From assembly GCF_900604355.1 (NCBI RefSeq), contig NZ_UWOE01000001.1, positions 558,001 through 622,000 of the forward strand: a stretch of 64,000 nt of DNA. The letters are read 5' to 3'. Positions 25,322 to 34,320 of this stretch are shown in pieces. A model generated the notes under the pieces. It was not told the DNA's origin, searched no databases, and was given only the letters and a program-made list of their open reading frames with translations. Position numbers and translations under genes: made by a program. The stretch is from Luxibacter massiliensis (lineage in GTDB: Bacteria > Bacillota > Clostridia > Lachnospirales > Lachnospiraceae). Within the stretch, counting starts at the first letter, position 1, and each line of letters opens with the position of its first letter.

Positions 25322-25464
25322 AAAATCATCTGGATCTTAGCAGAAATCCTGCACAGAAAAATACGGAAATCCCCTGTAGATTCGGCATTTTTCAGGAGCT
25401 ATTTTCCTTTAGTAAAAGCCCCGTTTCTGATATAATAAAGGTATCAGAACCGAGGAGGGAAACG

Positions 25465-27081
25465 ATGGCTTCCAGTGCAAAAGATATCCAGCTCAGAGAG
25501 CTGAAAGATACGGTATCACAACTGAAAACAATGGTATCCGAACAGACTGAACTGATCCGATCTCTCCGTCTTATCATTGACGAAAAATCCAGTCACGAGA
25601 AAGCGCTTCAGGAACAGGTAGATTATCTGACCAAAAAGCTTTTCGGCTCATCCAGCGAAAAAAGATCCGATGATATTCCGGGACAACAGAACCTTTTCGA
25701 TGAAGCGGAAGTGGAAGAGGATCCATCCCTGCTGGAAGTAGAAACTGTGATCAAGGAACATACCCGTAAAAAGAAGGCAACCCACGAGGATCTCTTCAAA
25801 GGCCTGAAGGTTGAAAAAGTAGTGATCCCTCTTCCCGAAGAAGAACAGATCTGTCCGGTATGCGGCACACAGATGGTCCTGATCGGTGAGGAGTATGTCC
25901 GCCGGGAACTGGAATTCATTCCTGCCACCTGTAAAGTGATCGAATACTACAGCCAGAGTTACGGATGTCCATCCTGCAAGGAAGGACTCGGCGATACGGA
26001 AAAGCCTGTGATCATAAAGTCTCAGGTTCCGGCGGCTCTGGTTGGGAAAGGTCCTGCCTCAGCATCCACTGTTGCATGGACCATGTACCAGAAGTATGCC
26101 AACGGGCTTCCCCTTTACCGGCAGGAAAAAGACTGGAAGCAGTATGGGGCTCAGATCAGCCGGACCACCCTTGCCAACTGGATCATCTACTGTTCGCAGA
26201 ACTATTTCCAGCCGATGTATGATTACTTTCATCGGGAGCTGCTGAAGCGCAGTTTTGCAATGGCAGATGAGACACGGGTCCAGGTGTTAAAAGAGGAAGG
26301 GCGCCAGGCCCAGACCCAGTCGTTCATGTGGCTGTTCCGAAGCGGCGAGGATGGACTTCCGGCGATCATCCTGTATGGCTATTCCCCTACCAGGAGTGGC
26401 AGCCATGCAAGGGAGTTTCTGGAAGGCTACAGCGGATACCTGGAAACGGATGGATATCAGGGATACAACAATCTTCCGAGGATCAGACGCTGCTCTTGTT
26501 GGGCGCATATCCGTCGATACTTTATCGACGCCGTTCCCAAAGGAAAACAGTATGACTACAGCCAGCCGGCAGTGCAGGGCGTCCAGTACTGCAACCGGTT
26601 GTTCGCCATTGAGGACTCCATTAACAAAAAGTATCCCGGTGATTATGAAAAGCGGAAGCAGCTGCGTCTCGAGAAGGAAAAACCCGTTCTGGAGGCTTTC
26701 TGGTCGTGGCTCGATCAGCAGAAGCCCGTCCGGAATACCCGGATGGATAAAGCCGTGAATTACGTTCTTAACCGACGTGATACAGCGGAGACTTATCTGG
26801 AAGACGGACGGTGCAGCTTTACCAATAATCTCAGTGAGAATGCAATTCGTCCATTCGCAGTAGGCCGGAAGAACTGGCTCTTCAGCAATTCCGTTGACGG
26901 AGCGAATGCCAGTGCGGTAGTCTACACAATGGTTGAGATGGCAAAAGCATACGATCTGAATATTTATGGATATCTTAAATTTTTACTGGAGCACCGGCCA
27001 AGTAAAGATATGACCGATGAACAGCTGGCAGAGCTGGCACCTTGGAGTGAAAAACTCCAATCTATCAAAAATCGCATGTGA
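25465..27081 (+). CDS. tnpC: IS66 transposase (TnpC)
   Basis: A 538-residue DDE transposase. It has an N-terminal coiled coil (residues 5-60), a zinc-binding region with CPVCGTQM and CPSCKEG, and a catalytic core with Asp in MADETRVQV, Asp in LETDGYQGY and Glu in NNLSENAIRPF. The length matches full-size IS66 transposases and no frame break is seen. GAGGAGGGAAACG precedes the start. Confidence 0.96.
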   Translation: MASSAKDIQLRELKDTVSQLKTMVSEQTELIRSLRLIIDEKSSHEKALQEQVDYLTKKLFGSSSEKRSDDIPGQQNLFDEAEVEEDPSLLEVETVIKEHTRKKKATHEDLFKGLKVEKVVIPLPEEEQICPVCGTQMVLIGEEYVRRELEFIPATCKVIEYYSQSYGCPSCKEGLGDTEKPVIIKSQVPAALVGKGPASASTVAWTMYQKYANGLPLYRQEKDWKQYGAQISRTTLANWIIYCSQNYFQPMYDYFHRELLKRSFAMADETRVQVLKEEGRQAQTQSFMWLFRSGEDGLPAIILYGYSPTRSGSHAREFLEGYSGYLETDGYQGYNNLPRIRRCSCWAHIRRYFIDAVPKGKQYDYSQPAVQGVQYCNRLFAIEDSINKKYPGDYEKRKQLRLEKEKPVLEAFWSWLDQQKPVRNTRMDKAVNYVLNRRDTAETYLEDGRCSFTNNLSENAIRPFAVGRKNWLFSNSVDGANASAVVYTMVEMAKAYDLNIYGYLKFLLEHRPSKDMTDEQLAELAPWSEKLQSIKNRM

Positions 27082-27156
27082 ATTATAGTGAATTACTCCA
27101 ACTCGCAAAGGGCTGGAGTAATTTTGTATCCGACCGCATTAATATTTTGCGCTTAC

Positions 27157-27164
27157 TTTGGGAA
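27157..27164. repeat. Target-site duplication of the IS66 element, right copy
   Basis: TTTGGGAA directly after the right inverted repeat, identical to 24462-24469. Confidence 0.97.
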
Positions 27165-27449
27165 TGTATTCCGAAAACAATCTTTGATAATATTAGCACT
27201 TTAGATAAAGTATTTGAAAAATTGGTAGGGATTTTACGAGATCAGGGTTTTGAGACGATTGTTATAAATCAAACGGCTGAGGAACTAAAAAAGGGAGGTC
27301 TATATTGTGTAAAAGTACTTGTGCCTGGATTTTTACCCATGACATTTGGTCATATTAATAGAAGAGTTGAAAATATCGAAAGACTTCATACAATAGGCAA
27401 GATATTTGGAGCGGAGCAGAATAGAATTATTCCGCACCCGTTTCCGTAA
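27165..27449 (+). pseudogene. YcaO cyclodehydratase, 3' part, cut off by IS66
   Basis: The last 94 codons of the interrupted YcaO gene: CIPKTIFDNISTLDKVF, GFETIVINQTAEELKKGG, KVLVPGFLPMTFGHINRR, and a C-terminal PHPFP. The final PxPxP pattern is known from azoline-forming YcaO proteins, where it is needed for cyclodehydration. An open frame runs into it from the IS right end (from a GTG at 27078), so a short chimeric peptide with 26 IS-derived residues might be made, but it would lack the ATP site. It lies 16 bp before the E1-like gene. Confidence 0.93.
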
Positions 27450-27465
27450 AAGTTAGGAGGAAGAT

Positions 27466-28362
27466 ATGGTATTAAATAGTAATATACAATGGAAAAATGT
27501 TGAAGGGCGAGGGTTTTTTAAGATTAATGGACGATTAATTGAAGTATGTGATCTTGACGTAAATACTCAAGAACGGTATTGGAATATCATTCAACATAAT
27601 AGGATGAATTTGGATGCTTTGCAAGAAAAGTTTAATTCAGATACCGAGTTTAATAAGTTTTTCTGTTTTATTAGGATGATTGGTGGTTTGGAAAGTGGAA
27701 GTAATGAATGGACATGCTTTGAAAAAAGATACAGATTTAATGTGAATAATTTAGATAAAGCTATTAAAAATTTGAAAATTACTTTATTTAGTGATTACGA
27801 CTTAAAAGAGTTTGTAAAAAAAGAATTATCTGATAATTTTATCGTAGAAGAAAAGGGTGCAAATTTTGGAATTATTGTCGGGCGTGAGGATAATATGTTG
27901 TCAATGCTGTCATTTAATACTGAACTAATTATTAAAAAAATTCCTTTTCTTATAATTCGTTTGGAACCATTTAAAATTTCTGTGGGGCCACTAGTTATAC
28001 CTCATATGACGCCGTGCTTAAATTGTATCTATTTAAGTATGATACGAAATCAAAATAATACAGAATATAGACAAATAAATTCTTACTTTCCAGCTTCCCA
28101 ACAAAAGATACCGGATATAACAATCAAAACTGGAGTAAAGATAGCTCAATTACACATTTTAAAGTTTTTAATTAGAAAAGAGAAAAATCAGAACGCTTTA
28201 AAGATAATTAATAATATTTTAGAATATGATTTTTATAATGATGAAATAGAATGGCATCCTGTTACAAAGGATTTAAATTGTCAAGTATGTCAAACTAAAG
28301 AAGAAAAATATAAAAGTAATAATTGGTTGAATGTGGGCGGAAAATATGAAGGAAATATATAA
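27466..28362 (+). CDS. TOMM leader-binding E1-like protein (Ocin-ThiF/TclI-like)
   Basis: A 298-residue protein with an N-terminal RRE-type winged helix (residues 15-75; FKINGRLIEVCDLD, LDALQEKFNSD) and a C-terminal E1/ThiF-like domain. The domain carries the family segment VGPLVIPHMTPCLNC plus a second pair CQVC near residue 278; the four Cys likely bind zinc. In micrococcin biosynthesis TclI binds the precursor leader and presents it to the YcaO enzyme; this is the best local candidate. AGGAGG precedes the start. Confidence 0.82.
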   Translation: MVLNSNIQWKNVEGRGFFKINGRLIEVCDLDVNTQERYWNIIQHNRMNLDALQEKFNSDTEFNKFFCFIRMIGGLESGSNEWTCFEKRYRFNVNNLDKAIKNLKITLFSDYDLKEFVKKELSDNFIVEEKGANFGIIVGREDNMLSMLSFNTELIIKKIPFLIIRLEPFKISVGPLVIPHMTPCLNCIYLSMIRNQNNTEYRQINSYFPASQQKIPDITIKTGVKIAQLHILKFLIRKEKNQNALKIINNILEYDFYNDEIEWHPVTKDLNCQVCQTKEEKYKSNNWLNVGGKYEGNI

Positions 28363-29014
28363 AAGAATAGTAGATGAACAATATGGTATTATACAAAAAC
28401 TGATACCGCTGAATACATACTATGCAAGTGATGTTTTTATTTATTCCGCAATAGGAAGTGCATCACCCGAGATCTGTGGCATAATTGGGTATGGAGAAAC
28501 AGCAGAGGCTGCTAAAAATAAAGCGGTAGAACAATATTTGGCTCGATATTTTGCACAGGAAATGTATATAAAGCAAGTACGCTGTGATAAAGATTATTTC
28601 TGGACAGTTGGTTGTGATCTAGAAAGTGGAATATATAGTGCCAAAAAAGTATGTATTGAAAGTGCGATAAAGAACCAAGAAATTACACTTGAACGTTATA
28701 CAACATATAAAAAATATGATTGGATAGTAAATATAGCTGTAGTAGATATAGGAAAACAAAGGAATTTTCTTGTAGATGTGGGAAAATCTATAGAAGAAGT
28801 TAATAATGGTATTGAAGCTAAGTATCAGGTAATTAGAAGTCTCTATTTTAATATGGGTGAGAATTTTAAAGCAGATTTTTTGTTATGCGGTGATAATTTT
28901 GAAAGTGGTATATATAGTGTTAAATGTGCGTTTGATTCTAGCGTGAAACCTATAATGTATATCCAAGATTTATATTTATGTCGGGTAAATAGGGAGGCGA
29001 TAATTAATGAATGA
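28346..29014 (+). CDS. Thiopeptide cluster protein, degenerate YcaO-like, function unknown
   Basis: A 222-residue protein without a recognised family. It has two similar segments, IIGYGETAEAAKNKAVEQY and NFLVDVGKSIEEVNNGIEA, which recall the repeated strands of YcaO proteins but lack its ATP-binding glutamates. The first is close to CGETHLQAQKNAV in the 441-residue protein at 21531. The ATG at 28346 is preferred (GGGCGGA site), inside the end of the E1-like gene, so the two are coupled; it also overlaps the dehydrogenase gene. A structural helper in the azole-forming complex is a guess. Confidence 0.6.
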   Translation: MKEIYKRIVDEQYGIIQKLIPLNTYYASDVFIYSAIGSASPEICGIIGYGETAEAAKNKAVEQYLARYFAQEMYIKQVRCDKDYFWTVGCDLESGIYSAKKVCIESAIKNQEITLERYTTYKKYDWIVNIAVVDIGKQRNFLVDVGKSIEEVNNGIEAKYQVIRSLYFNMGENFKADFLLCGDNFESGIYSVKCAFDSSVKPIMYIQDLYLCRVNREAIINE

Positions 29015-29795
29015 AGCAAATGTCCGCATATTGGCAAATTATTATGCAAACAAAAAATGTAATAAGCAATCTCTGGCAAAACAATACCATATAAATTCTA
29101 AGCTATCCACAGTGCTGACAGAAGAGAGCATTATACAAGCATCATCCCTAGTAATGAATAAGACATTTTCACAAGCAATACGTAATTCGGAAAAAAATTA
29201 TCCGCTTTGTGAAAAGATAAGTTTACCAAAGGTGGAGAAGATAGAGGATTCTCTTTATAACTGTATTATTCGTAGAAAATCACATAATACCAAGACTGAT
29301 AACATTAAATTGACTTTAAATGATATTTCGACATTATGCTGGGCCGCCTATGGAATTATAGATAGCAAAAATATACGTCGAAGTGTTCCTTCAGCTGGTG
29401 CTTTGTATCCTTGTGAAATTTATATGTTATCTGTGGATTCAGAAATACCACATGGATTATACCATTATAGTAGCTTTAAACATCAACTAGAAACAATGAG
29501 AAGTGAAAAAATTAATTTAGAAACCTTATTTACATCAACAATAGGGTTAGAACACGCATCAATAGTTTTTGTGATTACAGCTATATTTGATAGAGCCTTT
29601 TTTAAATATGGAGAGAGGGCATATAGATTTATAATGATAGAGAGTGGGGAAATTGTGCAAAATATATCTCTTGCAGCCACTGCATTAGGTTACGATGCGA
29701 CGGCACATGGCGGAACCGCTGATTATGAGTTAGAAGATTTTATAAAGATTGATGGAACTAGTGAGTCAGTACTAATTGGAATCGGAATTTCATGA
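29007..29795 (+). CDS. SagB-type FMN azoline dehydrogenase (TclN-like)
   Basis: A 262-residue nitroreductase-fold enzyme of the SagB/McbC type, which oxidises thiazolines to thiazoles with FMN. Family landmarks are IIRRKSHNTK, RRSVPSAGALYPCEIY, GLYHYSSFKH, KYGERAYRFIMIESG and the end region GGTADYELEDF. It overlaps the upstream gene by 8 bp. With the YcaO pair it makes the six thiazoles expected from the core peptide. Confidence 0.93.
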   Translation: MNEANVRILANYYANKKCNKQSLAKQYHINSKLSTVLTEESIIQASSLVMNKTFSQAIRNSEKNYPLCEKISLPKVEKIEDSLYNCIIRRKSHNTKTDNIKLTLNDISTLCWAAYGIIDSKNIRRSVPSAGALYPCEIYMLSVDSEIPHGLYHYSSFKHQLETMRSEKINLETLFTSTIGLEHASIVFVITAIFDRAFFKYGERAYRFIMIESGEIVQNISLAATALGYDATAHGGTADYELEDFIKIDGTSESVLIGIGIS

Positions 29796-29808
29796 GAGAA
29801 AGGAAATT

Positions 29809-32370
29809 ATGAATAATAAAAAGGGAAAGGTTTTTTTGGTTCGCATTGCTGGAATTACACTAGATGAATTGGATTTTTACTCGATGTTCAAAACGTTAGA
29901 ATACAGAAAAAAATATAAGCAAAAAGAATTGGAGTTACAGCTGTTGGAGAATGAATTGACAGAAAAATTATACTTATTTATTCAACAGATATCTGATCAA
30001 GATATAAAAAAAGTATGCATAAACATAAAGCGGGATATACACAACAGACGTACACGAAAAGTAAAAAAATATGAATTATTGCAGTTACTACCATCGGAGA
30101 TAGGATCCTTAATAAACGAATGGATTGATATGCAAAATAATATGCAGCTTGAAAAAGAAAAGCTTAATATTATTTTTAAAAATGAAATTCGTTGTATAAG
30201 GAAAAAAATTAAAAGTTTCTGTACTGTTAATAACGAGTTTATAGAAGGACTATTGGTAGCTAATTTTGATTTATATAATAGAATGCTAGAGTATACAAAG
30301 CAGGAGGAAATAACAAGTAGAAAACTTAAGAATACTGAGATATCACTAACTAATTATATTAGCCGTATGGCATATAAACCAAGTCCGTTTGCTAGTTTTG
30401 CTGGTGTATCATATGGAAGTACAGGGACAATGAATCATTATAATGACAATTTCATTTTAAAAAAATCAATTCGATGTAATATTTCCTTGTTAAAATATAT
30501 AGAGAATAAAATACTTCAAACAGAGGAAGGATTTATAAATAGTTATTTTTCAATTAATAGCACACTTATATCCCAAAACGGAAAAGCATATTTAATAAAT
30601 AGAAATATCGAATGCTTAGAATTGACTAGAGAATTTGAAAACATTAACGTTTTTGATATGGGAATTGTGGTAGAGCATATAGTTTCTCTTTATTCAAAAA
30701 AGACCATTTATACATATAAAGAAATTTGTTGCTCATTTTTTGAAAAATGGAATACTTCTAAACCAAATGTTTTAAAAATAATAAAGCAACTTGTAGATGT
30801 TGGCTTGCTGCAAAATTACTTAGTGACACCAAACCAAGATTATTATTATTTAAATAGATTATATAAAGTTACAAAATGTATGCAAAGTAAGGTGGCAAGG
30901 GAATGCCATAGTATTTTTCGCGAATTACTTGAGATACAAAATAAAAATAGTTTATCTTTAAAACAAATGATAAAAATCAGAGAAATAACTGATAGAGTAT
31001 GGAATGTCTTTTCGATAGAAGGCATGCAAAAGTATACACCAGTTTTTGAAGATATGGCATTTCAAAATGTAGATTTAACTATTGAAGAGAAGGCTATTTT
31101 AAATAACAATAATACCTTTTCAGAGATAAAATTATTCATGTCAGTTTTTGATGACAGCATATTACAAAAAATTGCCTTGCAATTGATCTATGAAGAAGAA
31201 AAGGGTGAATATATATCCATATTTGATTTTTATAAGAAATATTGTCAGGAAGATAAATTAGAATTATGGAGGAAAATTAAATCTACAAATTTATATCATA
31301 ATATTCATCAATTAAGGCAAGAGATTTATGATTATTTATTCCAATTAATTGAATCTGGACAAAAGGAGGAGGTATCTATTGACCAGAGCTGGATGAAAAA
31401 TTTAATCGATAGAATCCCTAAAGAATTATTAAATGAAAGTCAATATTCTATGTATGTACAACCTATCCATGAAAATGATAAAGTTAGCTTTATAATTAAT
31501 AAAATGGGGCCTGGAATGTATAGACATTTTTCGAGGTATTTAAATTTATTTCAGGATTATAATATGGGAGGATTAAAGCGATATATAGAGAAGCAGTATC
31601 AAGAATTTGAAAAGAAAAATAGCGTTATTTTGATGGATATAAACGCAATCTTTGGATTAAATATTAATGTGCATACTAATGTCTTGAAATCGGAATTTAC
31701 ATATCCAAGATCTTGCCCCAATGTGGGGGTGCGGCAAATTCGATTAAATGACATAGTTGTTCATAGAAATCTAAACGATAATTTAATTGGATTATATGAA
31801 AAGAAAAGTGATAAGAGAATTGAAATAGTGCCACTTGGTTTTCTTTTTTCCATGATTGCCCCCCAAATGTACTCTTTCTTATCACTATTTTCTAGAGCAA
31901 ATGGTGTGGAATACTCTTTTTGGAGTAAAGTAATATGTGAGCAAAAAGGAAAGACAAATATAAGTATTCTCCCTAGACTATCTTATAAAAATATTATAAT
32001 TGACAGAAAAACATGGTGCGTAAAAGCAGGGGAATTTAATAATATTGATAGTATGGAGGATTTTTTTACTAATTTAGATGTATTGAGACATAGAGGAATT
32101 AATAATGAAGTATTTGTTAAGGCATCTAGCGTGTTAGATTCATTTGAAGAAGAATATGTAGTATCTGATTTTGAAAAATGGATGAATGAAGTTAAAAATA
32201 CAAAATTAAGAAAGCCACAATATATTAATTTCAAAAGTTTTTTTCATCAAAAAGCATTTATAAAAATAATAAGTCAATGTGAACATAATGTAATGCTTCA
32301 GGAAGTACTTCCCAATATAAATAATACTTTTTGTAAGGGAAGAAGGATAATGGAATTTCTTATTGAATAG
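29809..32370 (+). CDS. Lantibiotic dehydratase, glutamylation domain (TclK-like)
   Basis: A protein of about 853 residues of the LanB N-terminal family, which glutamylates Ser/Thr with Glu-tRNA before elimination. The signature YISRMAYKPSPFASFAGVS lies near residue 190 and long helical/beta regions follow; there is no SpaB C-terminal elimination domain, as usual for split thiopeptide dehydratases. The ATG at 29809 with GAGAAAGGAAATT is preferred to an in-frame ATG at 29776 inside the preceding gene. It should work with the elimination protein at 33283 on Ser1, Ser10 and selected Thr. Confidence 0.92.
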   Translation: MNNKKGKVFLVRIAGITLDELDFYSMFKTLEYRKKYKQKELELQLLENELTEKLYLFIQQISDQDIKKVCINIKRDIHNRRTRKVKKYELLQLLPSEIGSLINEWIDMQNNMQLEKEKLNIIFKNEIRCIRKKIKSFCTVNNEFIEGLLVANFDLYNRMLEYTKQEEITSRKLKNTEISLTNYISRMAYKPSPFASFAGVSYGSTGTMNHYNDNFILKKSIRCNISLLKYIENKILQTEEGFINSYFSINSTLISQNGKAYLINRNIECLELTREFENINVFDMGIVVEHIVSLYSKKTIYTYKEICCSFFEKWNTSKPNVLKIIKQLVDVGLLQNYLVTPNQDYYYLNRLYKVTKCMQSKVARECHSIFRELLEIQNKNSLSLKQMIKIREITDRVWNVFSIEGMQKYTPVFEDMAFQNVDLTIEEKAILNNNNTFSEIKLFMSVFDDSILQKIALQLIYEEEKGEYISIFDFYKKYCQEDKLELWRKIKSTNLYHNIHQLRQEIYDYLFQLIESGQKEEVSIDQSWMKNLIDRIPKELLNESQYSMYVQPIHENDKVSFIINKMGPGMYRHFSRYLNLFQDYNMGGLKRYIEKQYQEFEKKNSVILMDINAIFGLNINVHTNVLKSEFTYPRSCPNVGVRQIRLNDIVVHRNLNDNLIGLYEKKSDKRIEIVPLGFLFSMIAPQMYSFLSLFSRANGVEYSFWSKVICEQKGKTNISILPRLSYKNIIIDRKTWCVKAGEFNNIDSMEDFFTNLDVLRHRGINNEVFVKASSVLDSFEEEYVVSDFEKWMNEVKNTKLRKPQYINFKSFFHQKAFIKIISQCEHNVMLQEVLPNINNTFCKGRRIMEFLIE

Positions 32371-32380
32371 AGGTGCAATG

Positions 32381-33283
32381 ATGGGAAAATATTATTTAAT
32401 TAATGGGCATAAGCTATATGTAGAAATATTTGGAGATCCCCAAAAAGAACCTATACTTTATATTCATGGGAAGCCAGGAATTGGTGTTATTGATTTAATG
32501 GAATTTCAAAAAGAATATTTCAAAAATGAGTTTTTTATTATAGCACCAGAGCAATATGGTGTTTGGCGTTCTGAATCTATAGAGGAAACGAAGCAGTGGG
32601 GGATAGAACAAATTATTGAAGACTATGAGATAATCAGAAAAAAATTAAATATTAAGTCTTGGAATATACTGACTCATTGCATCGGATCGTTTTGCGCTAT
32701 GAAATATGTGCAAAGATATGGGTGCTATGTAAAAAAAGTTATTTTTGAAAGTCCTATAATCGATGTAATGGAATCGAATAAAAGTATTATTAAATACCAG
32801 TTAGAACTAATTTCTGAATTAAAAGGATATAAAGTAAGTAAAAACTATTTGGAACAAATTAAGAAGATATCTACTATAAGAGATTTAAAGAAGTTTATGC
32901 TAGAGTTACAAGAAGAGGTTGGCGAAAGTAAAAATTCGTTTATTATGTATTCCGGAACAATGAGTAGAATAAATAATGTAAAATGTATGGATGGGAATTA
33001 CAAAAAATATCATAAAAATTCTTATATTACAGGTGAGCGCTTATGCAAAGAATATTATTCATTTTTTTGGCAGCAGTACGTGGAAAATTTAAAATCACAC
33101 AAGTGTTTAATATTAGTTGGCAGGCAGGATACAATGGTAAATATTACTATTCTAAAAGATTTTATTATGCGGCTTGGTAATAGTTGTGAATGCCACTATA
33201 TTGATGAATGTAAACATTGGATTAAAATTGATCAGCCAGAGATATATAGTCATATTATCAGGGCATTTATAGGGAGAATCTAA
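32381..33283 (+). CDS. Alpha/beta hydrolase with a Cys nucleophile
   Basis: A protein of about 300 residues with the alpha/beta-hydrolase fold: oxyanion motif LYIHGKPGIG near residue 30, nucleophile elbow THCIGSF near residue 100, Asp in VGRQDTM and His in ECKHWI. The elbow has Cys where Ser is usual (x-H-C-I-G), so it may be a thiol hydrolase, a transferase or inactive. Relatives include proline iminopeptidases. Placed between the two dehydratase halves, it may remove the leader or release a pathway intermediate. Start chosen at the second of two tandem ATGs (AGGTG spacing). Confidence 0.75.
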   Translation: MGKYYLINGHKLYVEIFGDPQKEPILYIHGKPGIGVIDLMEFQKEYFKNEFFIIAPEQYGVWRSESIEETKQWGIEQIIEDYEIIRKKLNIKSWNILTHCIGSFCAMKYVQRYGCYVKKVIFESPIIDVMESNKSIIKYQLELISELKGYKVSKNYLEQIKKISTIRDLKKFMLELQEEVGESKNSFIMYSGTMSRINNVKCMDGNYKKYHKNSYITGERLCKEYYSFFWQQYVENLKSHKCLILVGRQDTMVNITILKDFIMRLGNSCECHYIDECKHWIKIDQPEIYSHIIRAFIGRI

Positions 33284-34176
33284 TGAGAAAATGGTATCAA
33301 TGGAATATATATTATTATGGTGATATGGATGAGTTTATTAATAGCTATTTAAGAATAGTTATAAAAAATTGTAAAAAAATAGACGATGATTTGGAATGGT
33401 TTTTCATACGTTATTGGTCAGGTGGGCCACATATTCGATTAAGAATTAATTGCCCAGAAGAAGTAATGTTTTGTATTGAGAAAATAATCAAGGATCAAGT
33501 TAACAGTGTAGAAGAAATTAATATAACAATTTGGGATAAGGAAGAGATTATAAAACAACAACGAGTTTTGGCAATGCGGGAAAAAGCAAAGATTCCAGAT
33601 GCTATATTTGTAAATAAAAGTATTATAAAAGATAATTATATTCCAGAAACACTAAAGTATGGAGTTGGTTTGGTACTTGAGAATTCAGAAAAGATTTTTG
33701 TTTTATCGAGTGAAATGAGTTTACGACTAGTTTCTAGAGGAAAATTTAAGGAGCTCAAATATTTTTATTCAATTATATGTTTCATGAAATATATTCGACT
33801 AGTAACAGAGTATGATAAAACAAATATATGTAATGTCTATATCAAAATTTGGTCTGACTATATCGGTATATCGTCTAATATAATTAGGAGAAATTTAGAA
33901 GATAAAATAGTAATAGAAGGTGAAAAGGTTATATCGGTTCTTGAAAAAATAGAGGGATATGACAGAGATATTGATGAAGACATATGGGATTTAAAAATAT
34001 CTATGTTATTAGAACAGCAAAAAAGGTTAATAAATTGTTCTAGTGAATATCTATCTATTATTTTTAACTACATTCATGTTAATAATAATAGATTGGGAAT
34101 TACTCCTTATGAGGAAATATATGTTGCACTTTTGGTGCAGTATCTACAAAAAAATGATAAAGAGTATTGTGTATAA
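33283..34176 (+). CDS. Lantibiotic dehydratase elimination domain protein (TclL-like)
   Basis: A 297-residue SpaB_C / thiopeptide-type bacteriocin biosynthesis protein. The N-terminal signature WYQWNIYYYGD, then WFFIRYWSGGPHIRLRI, and the C-terminal HVNNNRLGITPYEE are typical of the glutamate elimination domain that converts glutamylated Ser/Thr to Dha/Dhb. Its start overlaps the hydrolase stop by one base. The related pyridine synthases share this fold, so TclL versus TclM assignment rests on the strong FFIRYW-GGPHIRLR motif here. Confidence 0.87.
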   Translation: MRKWYQWNIYYYGDMDEFINSYLRIVIKNCKKIDDDLEWFFIRYWSGGPHIRLRINCPEEVMFCIEKIIKDQVNSVEEINITIWDKEEIIKQQRVLAMREKAKIPDAIFVNKSIIKDNYIPETLKYGVGLVLENSEKIFVLSSEMSLRLVSRGKFKELKYFYSIICFMKYIRLVTEYDKTNICNVYIKIWSDYIGISSNIIRRNLEDKIVIEGEKVISVLEKIEGYDRDIDEDIWDLKISMLLEQQKRLINCSSEYLSIIFNYIHVNNNRLGITPYEEIYVALLVQYLQKNDKEYCV

Positions 34177-34320
34177 ATTAATGGAGATGATTTGAGACAT
34201 GATATTGTTAAATTATAAATTACTAAGGGATTTGGAGGTGCAGTTACACTGGTATCTCTTATAAAGAAAGTGGATGTGGAGTATATAAAATGTTAAGTAA
34301 TGTACCATGGAGGATGAACA

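Larger units (their letters stand above)
24470..27156 (+). mobile_element. Complete IS66-family insertion sequence
   Basis: A 2687-bp element with three open genes (tnpA, tnpB and tnpC types) in IS66 order. The left end is GTAAGCGCCAAATATTCCTG. The right end read inward is GTAAGCGCAAAATATTAATG, so the terminal repeats match at 17 of the first 20 positions, and the GTAAG tip is typical of IS66. Perfect 8-bp duplications TTTGGGAA flank it. Its higher GC content contrasts with the AT-rich cluster, so it came from a different background. All genes look intact and it is probably still mobile. Confidence 0.97.

Noticed and set aside
27078..27449. An independent 123-residue gene after the transposase
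   Set aside because: Its first 26 codons are the IS66 right end and the rest is the YcaO C-terminus.
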